Positions 29,301 through 42,180 of a DNA stretch of 64,000 nt are shown piece after piece (the stretch's first letter is position 1; every line of letters begins with the position of its first letter). A program made the translations under genes and the position numbers. A model generated the notes under the pieces. It saw only the letters and a list, made by a program, of their open reading frames with translations, was not told where the DNA came from and ran no database searches. This stretch comes from Petrosia ficiformis (Eukaryota > Porifera > Demospongiae > Haplosclerida > Petrosiidae), in contig OX345642.1 of assembly GCA_947044365.1 (NCBI GenBank), forward strand, positions 892,001 to 956,000, written 5' to 3'.

Positions 29301-32300
29301 GGTTCACAAATCTTTTCTTCCTGTACATGAATTCTTGTCTCAAGCATCATCAGCTCAACAAATATTGGAGAATTTGAAAGAATCTGTTACAGTTTATTTC
29401 ATGGATACTGGTGGACAGCCTGAATTCCATGAGCTACTTCCTCCTATCTTACATGGTCCTGCACTTCATCTTATATTCTTCAATGCCTCTCTTGACCTCA
29501 ACAAACCAGTCCAGATAAATTATTGTCACAAGGAAGAGATTGAATCATTTAAATACACCAGTAACTCTTCTTCAATTGAAATTCTTCATCAACTTCTCTC
29601 TAGCTTCTATTTTCTTCAAGAGAAGTCAAATTCAGTTCTTCTGGGTTCTCATGTTGATCTGCTTGATGTCGATGAATCACAACGTCATGTTATGATCAAC
29701 AAAATAAGTGATGTTCTCAAACAACACATGGAGGAAACAGATTATTACAAAAATGCCTTTTTAACCTTTCCCACAGATAGCAATAATATTTTTCTACCGA
29801 TAGACAACAAAACTGCATCTGAGGAGGAATTGGAACAAATAAAAAAATTCCTGGAGATTGTGTTTAATCGATTTGAGGCAGTTTCTTTGCCAATCACTTG
29901 GGCAGCTTTTCACCTGATACTGCGATACAAGTATGAGAAGTCAGGTGTGTGTACCATCACAGAATGTACAGCTCTGGCTGAAGAATGTGGCATCAAAAGA
30001 GAAAATGTAGTTCCAGTATTGAGACATCTACATAATAATGTTGGAACTATCTTATATTATGAAGATGTTGATAGCCTCAATGAGCTTGTTATATGTGATC
30101 CTAATGTTTTGTTTCATGGATTATCTCATCTTGTGACTGTTTCATTTGCTGGTTCTGGCATTAATTACACCATAGCAGATAGAATTAGAAAGACAGGAGT
30201 AATACCACAAGATGTACTCGACAAAGCCAAATCTCAAGATCAAAGTTCTCCAGTAAATGCCCAACATCTGATAAACCTCCTCAAACATTACAAGTTAATC
30301 AAAGAGGTCAAACAAGATGGTGATATCTCTTATTTTATGCCCTGTCTTCTACAACTTGAAAATTTAACTCCGTCATTATCTACAGATGTAGTTAAAGATC
30401 TCGATACTCCTCCACTTGTGATAATGTTTCAGGGTGGATTTATTCCATTGGGTGTTTTCTCATCTCTGGTAATTGAATTATCGTCAAAATGGAAGTACGA
30501 CTCTGAAACTTTGTATCGTAATCATGTTGATTTCAATGCACGATCACATAGAGTTGAGTTACGCTCCTGTTTTACATATCTTGAAATTCGTATTACTGCA
30601 TACGATAAACCATCATTCCATTGCTACCAGACTCGAACATTTCTTAAGCAGTGTATAAATGATGTTTTACAATCTCAAAGACGTACTGCTCGTATTAAAG
30701 TTTTGGAAGGTGTGTACTGTCCAGGTAGCTTTAGTTGCCCTTCCCTTCATATGTGTGAATATGAAGATGGATATCTTACGTGTACTGCTACAGAAAGATG
30801 CAGGGAGTATATAAATCCCTTCCCCCTTGAGAAGTATCCTTTTCAGATATGTTGGTTTGAGGTACATAATTATATGTGTATAACTATGTGTTTAATATGT
30901 ATCTGTTAATAGGACAATCCATCATTTTCTGGACAAGCTCTCCCTTTAACAGGTTATAAACCATAAATAATTATACATAGATATTATTATACATTCATAC
31001 ACATAAAAAATACATGCAAAAGTACAGTTACATCATACACCTCAAGACACATACATGCTCATAATTTTAGTGATAATAATAATTATTTATAAATTATTAT
31101 TAATTTTCACAGTAGTTACTTGATTTATTTCAAAATAGATGATGTATCTAGATTACCAACAAGAAGTACCAATGGAAGAAGACAAAGGAGAGAAGAAGAG
31201 ATTGAATCAAATGCTACAGAAGGACCAGGTGTGGATGGTACGTTTTTACACTCTCCATCTGACATTGGTTTTAATTGAATGTAGTATACATTTAACATGT
31301 AGTATACATGTAACATGTAGTATACATGTAACATGTAGTATACATGTAACATGTAGTGTACATGTAACATGTAGTATACATTTAACATGTAGTGTACATG
31401 TAACATGTAGTATACATTTAACATGTAGTGTACATTTAACATGTAGTATACATTTAACATGTAGTATACATTTAACATGTAGTATACATGTAACATGTAG
31501 TATACATTTAACATGTAGTGTACATTTAACATGTAGTATACATGTAACATGTAGTATACATTTAACATGTAGTATACATGTAACGTGTAGTATACATTTA
31601 ATATGTAGTGTACATTTAACGTGTAGTATACATTTAACATGTAGTATACATGTAACATGTAGTATACATTTAACATGTAGTGTACATTTAACATGTAGTA
31701 TACATGTAACATGTAGTATACGTGTAACATGTAGTATACATGTAACATGTAGTATACATTTAACATGTAGTATACATTTAACATGTAGTATACATGTAAC
31801 ATGTAATATACATTTAACATGTAGTCTTCTTAGAATCACATATCTGTGACATTTCACCCCTATGCACTTTGCAGTGTGTTCCTAGTGTTATGAAGCACTC
31901 CAAATGTTCGTAATTGGTTTCAGTGATAAGCCCATGAAAATAGCTTTAAAAGTTGATTGTTTTTTTACAATAATTGTATGTATTACAAAACATTTCAGCA
32001 AATAACCAAACTTATAAGTATCATGCTGTGTATTTTTTTTTGTATTTTAAATACAGTGTCACCACATGATATTCTCAAGTCACACTTAGTGCAGTTGATT
32101 GATGTTATAACTACACCTGATAGACTGGCAGATGGTCTTTTTGCAGCTGATCTGATATCTAATGCTGTTAAAGATCGTGTGTTGAGTCAACAAAACCTTC
32201 CTCATCAAGATAAAGCCAGAATTTTAGTCCATGAAGTTCTGACATCTCTGAAAGCATTTAAAGATCCTAAAACACTAATCTCATTTTGTGACGTCTTAAA

Positions 32301-35300
32301 GAATCAAGATGATCCAAATCTTTTCAGGATAGCTAATACTATGTTAGGAGATTTAGGTAAGCATTTCTGTAGTATTATAACAAATTATTTACTTTTTACA
32401 ATTCCCAGGGATTGATATACAGGAAATCCAGCTCCCAAACAATGAAAGATCTCGCAGCATGACAGGTAGGATTATACATGTATACATGTATTATTCATCT
32501 GTGCATGCATAAAACAATAATATGTACCTCAGCTCACAATTGATATTAATAATTCTACTAATTATAGTATAATAATATAAAATTGTTATATAATGACTTA
32601 CAAATCTTGAGAGCACACAACAGCGTAATTAATCAGTGATGCACTGGATATACTCATTTATATTTTATAGATGAAAAAGTGAGAAAAAGACAGTTTGAAG
32701 AAAAGAGAGAAACTGTTGGAAGTAAGACTTGTATAATTTTTATTTTGCACTAAAGTCCATGACATCCTCATGTGATGACTTCATTGTAATATAGCAGGGG
32801 TGGCTCTACATATCTGCAGACTACTTTATGTACAACCACTTTTTAGGCTACATATGTGCACTACAGATCAAAACGGGCATGGCTAGCCAAAAGTGGGCAT
32901 GGTCACGAAACTTTTTTCCATGCTATGTGCACATCGTATAGAGAAGCCTAGCTAACAACTGCTAGAGATAGACATAGAATGAGCCTGTAGTGTACTACAC
33001 TTAGAAGGTACTACACATACCTAGCTTAAACCGCCAAAGGCGGTATTAAGCTAGTATTAATAATTGTACTAAATTGTAGTATAATTATAATATAACTGAA
33101 GTATTTCCATTAGACAGTATGGAAATAACTTCAGTTATATAGAATTGTTATATAATCACTTACAAATCTCGAGAACCCATAATGGTTTGTATATTTGTAA
33201 TCGTTGATGTGATGTACTCATTTATTGTATTGAAAGTAAGACTTGTATTATTTAAATGATATATAATTATACATTTTACAGTTTTCCTAAATTTAACTAA
33301 GGTCTGTTTACATGTACATTCACAAAGACCTCAAAATTAGGATGTGATGACTTTATATATAATGTAGTATATAGTTTATTGTCATAAGGTACATGATTAT
33401 ACTGTAACCACAATAATGAAGCAGTGGATTGAAATTTGACCAACAGAAAAAATAGTGGGAAAGATAATATGAAAAATGTCAGTGGTCATCAAACTAAAGT
33501 TTTGAAAAGTTTCCTGAGGTCAAGGTGAACATGAATGACCTTTATTATAATTATACATGTAGTTCTGTTATGTCTTTTGTCAATTATAATAATTGTTGAC
33601 AGAATGAGAATTCTATACACAGTTTGTTTATCTATTATCTTTCACTTTATATCTTTTATAATATGGACTTATAACACTTACGTATGTATATATACATTGC
33701 AATTACATAACAAATGTACATTAATGTATGGATGTAACATTTACTGACTAGTGGGTAGAATAATTCTCACACTTAATATCAATAAAAATAATCTTTTACT
33801 TTTTAGTAATTCAGGAAATGGTAGAACTTTATTCTACTAAAAGATTAAAATTAGATCAGAAGTTATCAGATGTGAAACCACAAAGTGAAAAGCCGAAAGA
33901 AAAAAGTGAGAAACTAATACACACAGTTTTGTGTATACCATACATTATAGGTATTAAGTAGACTGTTATATTATGTTCCTAAGTGTTTGCTAAGATTATT
34001 AATACCCTCCCCTATGGTTGTAATACTGTGCAATATCTTAATATCACAGTACAATATATAATTTATTTCGTGTTACAACAAAACATAATAATACAAACAT
34101 AATGGAACTTCAACAATGGATCCATAACTAATACCTAAGCCTATGTTTTGGGATATCCAACTTTGCATTAATATTCATACTACACCATACTGTCACTCTT
34201 GAGTTTCCCAAGCATTCTATATAAGTTCCAGATGAATTTATCCTTGTTGTGCACTTGTGATCTATGAATGTAGTCGGATCATGTGGGAGACTCATGATGA
34301 TAGTACAGTTATCTTTCTTAATCCAAATTGACCAGGTATTCACTACAGTCTCTCCTGACAAAATATTGAATGCTCTTGAACACCACTTGAAAGTATGATG
34401 CCTATATAGCATGCAGCATTCAATGTATCTTAATTAGCAACCACTAAGCATGTGATATAAACTGATTATAACACACCTAGGTGGGCAGTATCTAATTTAT
34501 AATCACTCTGCCCTTGGACATATGGGGCCCCTCTGGTATTGTGCTTATGACATCCCACCTGGGAAGTCTATCATAAGTGTATATGGGCATTGCCCAGGTG
34601 GTGCTCTCTTTTATTGATAGGTATGTTTTTTTCTAAGGTTGTAGCTGTAGTAGAAGATAAACTCTTTCATTACTAACCACATTGTAGTTGCTTAGTTGTA
34701 GTCAAAGCTATAGCTATATTATTATGTAGTTATAAGCAAAGATCACAGTGTTGCCACACTGACTAATATTCAAACACTTGCCTTGCTATTTTGCTGTCAG
34801 TACTGAAGCTTGATTTTGGTATCTAACTTATAACACAAACAATGTAAGATTAAAGAATTATGAACCTGTTGAAAGTGGCACACCCATACTTTGAATTAAA
34901 ATCTCCATTAATTATAAGGAGCAAAATGTCTGTATATGCCTATGCATATTATCGGGTATATCTTCATTTACTTCATCAGTATTGTTAAGGGTGGGCGGTC
35001 AAAGGAGTAATGTTTTATGGTATTTACTACTGAACATATATTGTTGTCAAAATACATGTCCTTTGAACCTTAATTTTTACTTTTAGGAAGTCAGGAAACA
35101 CAAGAAGTCTATTCTCCTGCTAAAAGATTAGCATTAGATGATCAGAGACCACGAAATGAAAAGACAATGAGACAGAAAGTGAAATGTGAGAAAATTGTTA
35201 GATACAGTTTCATGTACTAATTATTTCTACATCAAATACATGTACCAGTATCATGTACATTAAGACCAGACAATAATATTCTGGTCTATAATAAATGTTA

Positions 35301-36170
35301 CTATTGTTATCAAAACTTATCACCATATATTTATTAGAAACAAATTACACTTTGTGAAGTTGTAAAATAAGACTGAATTGTGCTTCATAAATAATTCACA
35401 CGTCATAATCTTTTACGTTTAGCTAATCAGGAAGCAGTAGAACTATATTCTCCTACTAAAAGATTAAAATTAGATGATCAGAAGTTATCAGATGTGAAAC
35501 CAAAAGGTGAAAAGACAGTGGAGTTTGAAGAGAAAGGTAAGATGCAGTATTGTGTATAAATATTTGTAAAGTATTATGTTTTTTTTTGTACTTCATCATC
35601 ATGTATTTACAATTAAGAGTGGGTGGACTAGACAGTGTTGTTATGGCATGCATACTGAATATTGGTAGTTATTTATTCCACATTGATGGCATATTGTTGT
35701 TAAATTATTGTATCGCATCACTTTCAGTTAAATTTAGAGACAAAAACTAAAATCTTGTGATTAAGCATGTCTTATTAATATATATATATGTAGGAGATGA
35801 CATGAACACTGATGGCTTCAGACAAAGTATTGATGCAGTATTTGATCGCAATATTGATGCTTTACATCGGCTGTTTAGAAATTCTAGATCTCTGCACTCG
35901 TTTGCAAACAACATGATACAAGCTGGATTGATTTCTGAAGATGCTCAGAGTGAACCCACAATGAAGACCATCATTGAGGAATTTACAGCTGGAATAGAGT
36001 TCATACCTGAACAAGAGAAGATTGAAGAGCACTGTATCAAATTTCTATCAGTTCTTTATACAATGAAAGGCTCGTTTGCTCTTGCTGCAGAGAAGATAAA
36101 GAACGATTTAATAAAAGAAGTTAACAAGAAATTACCTGGTGTTCAATTCAAACTTGATATAATATTATGA
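26027..36170 (+). CDS. Gene B: Death-Death-Roco-like GTPase-CARD-like with NLS-like exons
   Basis: The model has 13 coding exons: 26027-26350, 26414-27364, 28617-28716, 28832-30861, 30913-30952, 31139-31237, 32057-32356, 32409-32465, 32671-32721, 33807-33905, 35087-35185, 35423-35536 and 35794-36170. All phases match, giving about 1546 aa. Compared with gene A it has two Death domains, no TIR, no short QKLKAQSEK exon, and a different C terminus. In place of the membrane anchor it has three related exons, each with a KRLKLD-type motif, then a death-fold-like domain ending in LPGVQFKLDIIL. It is probably a signalling GTPase of the same pathway as A and C but soluble and possibly nuclear (inference). 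Confidence 0.8.
26414..27364 (+). CDS. Gene B Death domain 2 and helical module
   Basis: 317 codons. The Death core is LVDWQIFAAYLPNITNTDIR and RCSNASWEHVIIALKKS. The helical module has LQRSFLSLVRDIRCKLDELV, FDYLDCELLEMIAENF, IKDLKNKL and ITLD-like LDAIEILVRNLLQ. It ends SGSIP in phase 0. From about 27.1 kb onward it is nearly identical to gene C at 45.1 kb. Confidence 0.8.
27365..28616. other. Intron of gene B shared with gene C
   Basis: About 1.25 kb, nearly identical to 45363-46627 in gene C apart from small indels. No gene or element is seen inside. Confidence 0.7.
28617..28716 (+). CDS. Gene B coiled-coil exon
   Basis: 100 nt, phase 0 to phase 1, encoding FKSDEELLQRTVAMEEKDRM, then ITLLKKEVDHLKI. 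It is homologous to gene A 10240-10324. In gene C only the first few codons (FKSDE) survive, fused to the GTPase exon. Confidence 0.75.
28832..30861 (+). CDS. Gene B Roco-like GTPase with COR-like region
   Basis: 2030 nt. P-loop GLPRVGKTS, G3 DTGGQPEFHE and a G4-like GSHVDLLD are present. The segment after the P-loop is shorter than in A: RPVSI runs directly into NFAAAIIN. The COR-like part is near-identical to A and C. The acidic insert is longer than in A (DTSEDSSDDSSDHCDK). Confidence 0.85.
30913..31237 (+). CDS. Gene B linker exons
   Basis: Exons 30913-30952 and 31139-31237 encode the same linker as in gene A (DNPSFSGQALPLT, then the RRQRREEE-containing stretch). Phases are conserved. 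Confidence 0.7.
31278..31825. repeat. 18-bp minisatellite, expanded to about 30 units
   Basis: Same unit as in A and C but more than twice as long. Its 3' edge abuts a deletion that removes the short exon present in A and C. Three long repeat ORFs overlap it and are not genes. Confidence 0.92.
32057..32356 (+). CDS. Gene B CARD-like domain
   Basis: 300 nt, phase 1-1, same fold as in A with few changes (LADGLFAADL, ILVHEVLTSL). It is joined here directly to the linker exon at 31237 because the intervening short exon is missing; the phases still agree. Confidence 0.7.
32409..32721 (+). CDS. Gene B linker exons after the CARD-like domain
   Basis: Exons 32409-32465 (GIDIQEIQLPNNERSRSMT) and 32671-32721 (DEKVRKRQFEEKRETVG). 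The second has an intact TATAG acceptor, unlike gene A. Confidence 0.65.
33021..33054. repeat. 34-bp palindrome
   Basis: CTAGCTTAAACCGCC pairs with GGCGGTATTAAGCTAG across a 3-nt loop. It lies about 90 bp beyond the point where B stops being near-identical to A and C. Confidence 0.75.
33091..33139. repeat. 49-bp palindrome
   Basis: TATAACTGAAGTATTTCCAT pairs with ATGGAAATAACTTCAGTTAT. It interrupts a diverged copy of the intron around the DEKVRKRQ exon (about 33055-33250). Confidence 0.75.
33330..33680. other. Diverged homologue of the pre-anchor intron
   Basis: Matches A 18020-18475 and C 50580-51034 at clearly lower identity (shared GATAATATGAAAAA, TTTCCTGAGGT and GTTCTGTTATGTC). The anchor exon that should follow is absent. 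Confidence 0.6.
33807..35536 (+). CDS. Gene B triplicated NLS-like exons
   Basis: Three homologous phase 1-1 exons: 33807-33905, 35087-35185 and 35423-35536. Their cores are VELYSTKRLKLDQKLSD, EVYSPAKRLALDDQRP and VELYSPTKRLKLDDQKLSD, each followed by a Lys/Glu-rich stretch. The core closely resembles the known Myc nuclear localisation signal PAAKRVKLD. They replace the membrane anchor of genes A and C. Nuclear targeting is an inference from this similarity. Confidence 0.7.
34128..34412 (-). other. Antisense 94-aa ORF in a gene B intron, unrecognised
   Basis: An open minus-strand frame with CTIIMSLPHDPTTF and INSSGTYIECLGNSRVTVWC. It has several Cys and Asn-X-Ser/Thr sites, loosely like an extracellular domain fragment. 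No splice partners were identified. It may be chance. Confidence 0.2.
35794..36170 (+). CDS. Gene B terminal death-fold-like domain
   Basis: A 377-nt last exon, phase 1 in, stop at 36170. It encodes about 125 residues of amphipathic helices: FRQSIDAVFDRNIDALHRLF, FANNMIQAGLISEDAQSE, EEHCIKFLSVLYTMKG and AAEKIKNDLIKEV. The pattern of an AGLIS-type turn and a late helix resembles CARD/death folds and is distantly like the CARD-like exon upstream. The assignment is tentative. No counterpart exists in A or C. Confidence 0.6.
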
Positions 36171-36628
36171 TGGAGAATGTATAATATTGTGTTTGATGGT
36201 TGTACAATCAACATTCAGAGTTTTAAACGAAATGTTTAGCATTCAACAACCATTGTTGTAATCATTATATATACAAGGGAGAGTTTACAAAACTAGTTGC
36301 AGGAATCATATAGGATATGGGCTGTCAGTAGTACAATAGGTCATGACAGTGAGGTACATTATAATGAATACATGTATGAAGGTAATCCTCTTTACGACCT
36401 TTAATATATCACAGCTCATCGTCATCACTAGTTTGTGTCATGTCATTATGAGGGTCATTACATCAGTCATTACTAGTGTCATATGATACTCCATATTATT
36501 AGAAGTGTACATGTCATTCATCATATCAAAATTGTATTCAATACCCTTATTAAGAAGACAATATAATAGTAATAATAATATTATTCATAGTTCTAAAATT
36601 AACCAGGCCACCCCTTACCTAATAAATC
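36171..36628. other. Intergenic between genes B and D
   Basis: AT-rich. The segment just upstream of gene D (about 36540-36600) resembles the upstream regions of genes B and C (TTAT-rich run then TTCATAGTTCTAAA), so it probably holds the promoter, but no clear TATA box is seen. Confidence 0.4.
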
Positions 36629-37972
36629 ATGTCAGACACTCCATCAGTAGCTAGTAGACCAACTGAGTGCGAACTAGATCTTGAGCTTGTAGAGTTAGTA
36701 CATTGGCAGAGATTTGCTACCCACTTACCAGATCTTACAAGAGCAGATATTGAAGAGATTGAAAAAAATCGTTATGATGTTAAAGACCAGAAACTTGAGC
36801 TTTTTGGAACATGGTTACGAAAATCCTCTGATGCATCATGGAATGATGTTATATCAGCTCTAGAGAAAGCACAAGAAAAGAGACTATCAGATATTCTCAG
36901 GAAGAAATTCAATGTACCTACCTTCAGTCTGACAAGTGATTTACAGATAAATCCTCAAATTCCTTCTATAAAATGCCCTCCCACACCCTTCAAATTAAGA
37001 AGTAAGTGTACCATCAGAAGACGCTGTAGTGACACAATTAAAGCAACTCCACCGATCATATACCTCATTAGCAACAGATATTCACAAGAAAATTGATGAA
37101 TTAGTTGAAACAGGAAAGCTTCGTTTAAATGACATCTTGCTTTACTTTAAAAAAGCAAAACTCAAAAGTGTGACAGGGTTGAACGAAGTAAGCAGTGTGG
37201 ATGGCTTCTTTGAGATAATCGACCAACATAATGACTTCTTAGATTGTGAATTCCTGGAAATGGTAGCAGAGAAATGTTTAGCCACTGACAATCTCCTAAC
37301 ACAATTATATGAATATATGCGGTCAATTAGAAAGTTTAAATCAGCAACACAAATCAAGAATCTAAAAGATAATTTGCGACACATCACTACTACACATAAT
37401 ATTACTGATGATGCTAATCTAATAGTAACTGTTAAACTACAAGATGAATGGGGAGAAATTACTTTAGATTTGGTTGAAAAACTGATAAAGAACCTTCTTC
37501 ATAAACATTATGCTAAATTGGTTGATGTACAGTTTGGATCAGTGTGTGTGATATTATTAATACCCACAAATGAATCACAGTCTCTCATTAATTCGAGCAG
37601 CCGGAGGCTTGAGTTCATGCGTTTAACAGGAGTAATCAATTTACAGATTGGTACTACTGTCGTTCTACAAGAAAGTGAAAACGAGAATTTCTCTTTTGAT
37701 TCAGTTCTTCTAGAATCATCACAGTGTGGTAATAATGAAGCAGTTCAGTTTCTACTAGATTTGGGAGTTAATATAAACTATAGTAATAATGAGGGAAAGA
37801 CAGCGCTAATGTTAGCATGTGAGGCTGGACATGAAGAGGTTGTACAGACATTAGTGTTAGCTGGAGCTGATATTTATCATCAGGATAACACTGGATGTAT
37901 GGCTATACAGTTTGCAAATGAGAATGGTGATCAACAGATAGTAGAACTACTTGAGAAACAAGCTGACTCCAG
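36629..37972 (+). CDS. Gene D exon 1: Death, helical module, ankyrin repeats
   Basis: The ATG at 36629 starts MSDTPSVASRPTE, as in gene C. The Death core is LVHWQRFATHLPDLTRADIE. The frame runs to 37096, but homology to the helical module resumes in another frame (PSEDAVVTQLKQLHRSYTSL), so one indel lies between about 36945 and 37005. The module continues with FLDCEFLEMVAEKC and a beta-like segment FGSVCVILLIP and LTGVINLQIGTTVVL that A-C lack. Ankyrin repeats follow: NNEGKTALMLACEAGHEEVV and NTGCMAIQFANENGDQQIVE. The donor is at 37973. Confidence 0.75.
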
Positions 37973-38259
37973 GTATGATTTAAGACTGCACATTCTAAAG
38001 TGCTTATTGAAACAGAACTATATATTAAACTGAACAAACCCAGATACATCTTTAAAAGTGACGTGATGCCTTTTGGCTTTGCAATTATATATATAGTGCA
38101 AACAAACATTCAAATAAATATAAATTTAGTCCATAGTGAGTTTGCTACTCACATTGAAATTCCTATCTTCAGGTTGGGTACTAGTAAGTTTTTGTAATCA
38201 AATTCATACCGAATATTGTTAAACATTTTGTGAAAACAATTCTTTCTTTGTATTTTCAG

Positions 38260-38733
<474 letters not shown>

Positions 38734-38955
38734 TAAGTTTGTGTGTGTATGTGGAACCCATCTATTCCAAATTAATCCCCTGATGGAATCGACATACACT
38801 CCTGTCATACAAATATCACAAACAGTGCTTTAATAATGATAAATGGGATAAGTTCACCCCTCTAATCAGGGTGTCAAGAATAGAGGGATTTAATTTCACT
38901 GTTACTTGTACAATTAATATGAGCATACATCATTGTGCCTACCCTCTCTTTATAG

Positions 38956-39837
38956 GGAACGTAAAGAAGGAGGACCAGTTGAACATCATGGTGGATCCAT
39001 AAAATATGAGAGAAGTTTCAGATGGAAAGTGGGACATTTTAGAACATTATGTTCAGTGAGTGCTAATATGAACATACATAATAATTATTAACAAACATAG
39101 TTATTAATTAGATTGAGCTACGTTGAGTTAATTGTATGTACATAGAGATATCGATTATTATTGATACATAAATATTAACTAGAAGTTATACAGGAATAAT
39201 TAACTATTATTGTTTCTGCTCTTCTTACTTTTGAACAGTACTTGTATAACTTTTTGCAATGTATTCCACCTAGAACAGGTATAAGTTGTAGTTTCTACAA
39301 GTTGCTTGCTTCCTGTTGGTCTGTAGAATAATAGACTGCATGTACATAGCTACAGTGCATTTTCTTCTTTCACCCCCATTAATTGACCAATCTCATAGCC
39401 CTCCCCAGGATGCATGGTGTAATTTCCTTATCTAGTATGCAATAAGTATGTGACACAACCACATATGTATTTGGATCAACCCCATTTGGACTTAATTGGT
39501 AAACCCATTAAATGATGGATAATGTTTTTAAGAGTTTATCTGTGTAATAACATTCACTAAACATATACCCTTTAATATTATTTCAATTGTTTTCATTGTT
39601 GATGTGTTTGTAACAGCTGTAATCATGAACAGAATATGAACCCAAACTAACTACAACTTAATCTGTAATAACTACATACATTAGGCCTTAATACAATATG
39701 TGCCTAATACACACAAGTAATGTTTATATTTAGTATCGTCAAAGTTCTTTAATTAATCCTTTTAGAACAATATCTTGCCACAACGTATTAAAATCTCTTG
39801 CTCAAGAGACAACATATTAGAAGATTCTTTTCAACAG
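38956..39837 (+). CDS. Gene D exons 4-5: WW-HECT linker and HECT start
   Basis: 38956-39055 encodes YERSFRWKVGHFRTLCS, matching the segment before the HECT domain in WWP/Itch ligases. 39766-39837 encodes LPQRIKISCSRDNILEDSFQ, the start of the N-lobe. Confidence 0.8.
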
Positions 39838-40045
39838 GTTAGCAACTAAAATATATTATTAAGACTTGTCTTCCTATTTACAAGTAGTATATTAATTGTT
39901 ACCATGTAATGTTATAAATATCTTTTCTTTATCATGTATTCCATTGATTTATCAGAACCAATTGTCTGGTTTATTGTCTATTCTTTCATGGGCTATATTC
40001 ACCCTTACATAATAAATTAGTACTCTCTAACAGTTGATGTTCTAG

Positions 40046-40689
<644 letters not shown>

Positions 40690-41231
40690 TAAGTATCCTA
40701 TCATTATATTTAAATTTCATTTTTATGTTCAAGGGCTGTCATATAATTATAATGATTATAATGCTTGTGTTACATGTGTTGTATATGTAGTTAAGGAAAG
40801 TTAGGGCTTTTGTCATTTAATAACTAATGGTCACTACAAAGCAATCATAGGGATCTTTTTTCTCTTTATATTATTCGTGATGTCTTCAGTGATAAGTTGG
40901 TTACAGTTCACTTTATAACAATTATCATTACACGACTACATGTATACATACCTACCTTATACATATATATATATATATTATATGTATATATGGTTGTATG
41001 TAGTATATATGGGACTTTATTTGAAAAGTGGGGACATTTGATAAATAAAATTTTGAACAAACACAGTTTATCTCTAAATGCTTGCTAATTGGTGATTTTT
41101 TTACACAAAGCCAACTAAATTTTCTTTTGATCATGAAAAGTGAACATTTTATAGGTTTGATCAATCTACAGGATAACCCATCCATGGTTTCTCATCCATG
41201 GTAATGGAAAAAAGATATATGGATAAAAAGT

Positions 41232-41519
41232 ATCCCTCTAATTCATTGCTTTGTGTTGTCATCTTTTACAATTATTATAATTATTATTTTGATCATCTAC
41301 TCTTGTTACTTTTTAATGGTTCTTATATAACTTCCAGTTTCTATGTAAGCTACAAGTAACTTTTAGAGCTCCAGTGTGTGTTCTATTACATGCCATGCCC
41401 ATTAATTTACAAAGTCCCCCAGAATGACACAGCTATCTTAACAACGTATACAAAGTATTTGTGACACAAGCATTATAATTATATAAATAATTTATATACA
41501 TTAAAGCAATCATAGGGAT
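41232..41519. mobile_element. Decayed member of the 6227-6667 MITE family
   Basis: The right end AAAGCAATCATAGGGAT is intact at 41519. The left end near 41232 (ATCCCTCTAATTCATTGCTTT) is degenerate. The interior matches the 6.3-6.65 kb element in stretches. It lies in the intron before the exon with the TGA. Confidence 0.55.
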
Positions 41520-41581
41520 AGCCCTGCTGGCCATAAAATAAACCACATAATTTATTTAATTTTCCTGTGTATGTTCATTAG

Positions 41582-41811
41582 GGACAACAATATTGAAGAG
41601 AGTGGTCTTGAGATGAGATTTGCTTGAGACTATGAGGCTTTTGGTGTGGTTAAAACACATGAACTTGTTCCTAATGGAAATGATAAAATAGTTACTGAAG
41701 AAAATAAATTGGAATATATTGAGTGAGAGTACATACATACATGTACATTTATACAGACGGACATATACATACATATATACAGACAGACAGACAGATCGAT
41801 ACATGTAAATG

Positions 41812-41854
<43 letters not shown>

Positions 41855-42180
41855 TCCGTGTGTCATAATACAGTCTTGTAATGAACTGGAGATTTACTCA
41901 TGGTGTAGAACAACAGACAAAGGCTTTTATAGATGGATTCAGTGAAGTAATTCCATTGGAATGGTTACAAATATTTGATGAGAAAGAACTAGAAGTCAGT
42001 ACTAAAATATTGTCTGTTTCTTTCAATCTTGTTTCCCATATCTCCTCCTATTCTTCTTCCTTTTCTTTCTTTCAGGTTATGTTATGTGGTATACGAGAGA
42101 TTGATGTTGATGAATGGGAGAAGAACACACTTTATTCTAACTATACTTGTGAAACTAGACAAATACAATGGTTTTGGAAG
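41582..42180 (+). pseudogene. Gene D exons 8-10: HECT mid-region with in-frame TGA
   Basis: 41582-41722 reads NNIEESGLEMRFA, then TGA at 41625-41627, then DYEAFGVV. The stop replaces a residue that is Ser or similar in known HECT domains. 41874-41994 (NWRFTHGVEQQTKAFIDGFS) and 42076-42180 (VMLCGIREIDVDEWEKNTLY) are intact. Confidence 0.75.
41818..41850. repeat. TA microsatellite
   Basis: A pure TA run in the intron before 41874. Confidence 0.85.

Noticed and set aside
31125..31857. ORFs of 203-236 codons on both strands
   Set aside because: Produced by the 18-bp minisatellite after a genuine exon; the genuine exon uses a different frame.
37000..37025. Short intron starting at GTAAGT (37002) to explain the gene D frame change
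   Set aside because: The only nearby AG that would work gives an intron of under 20 nt, far below others in the window; a frameshift is more likely.
41625..41627. TGA as selenocysteine
   Set aside because: HECT domains do not use Cys/Sec here, and a separate TAG occurs downstream, so decay is simpler.
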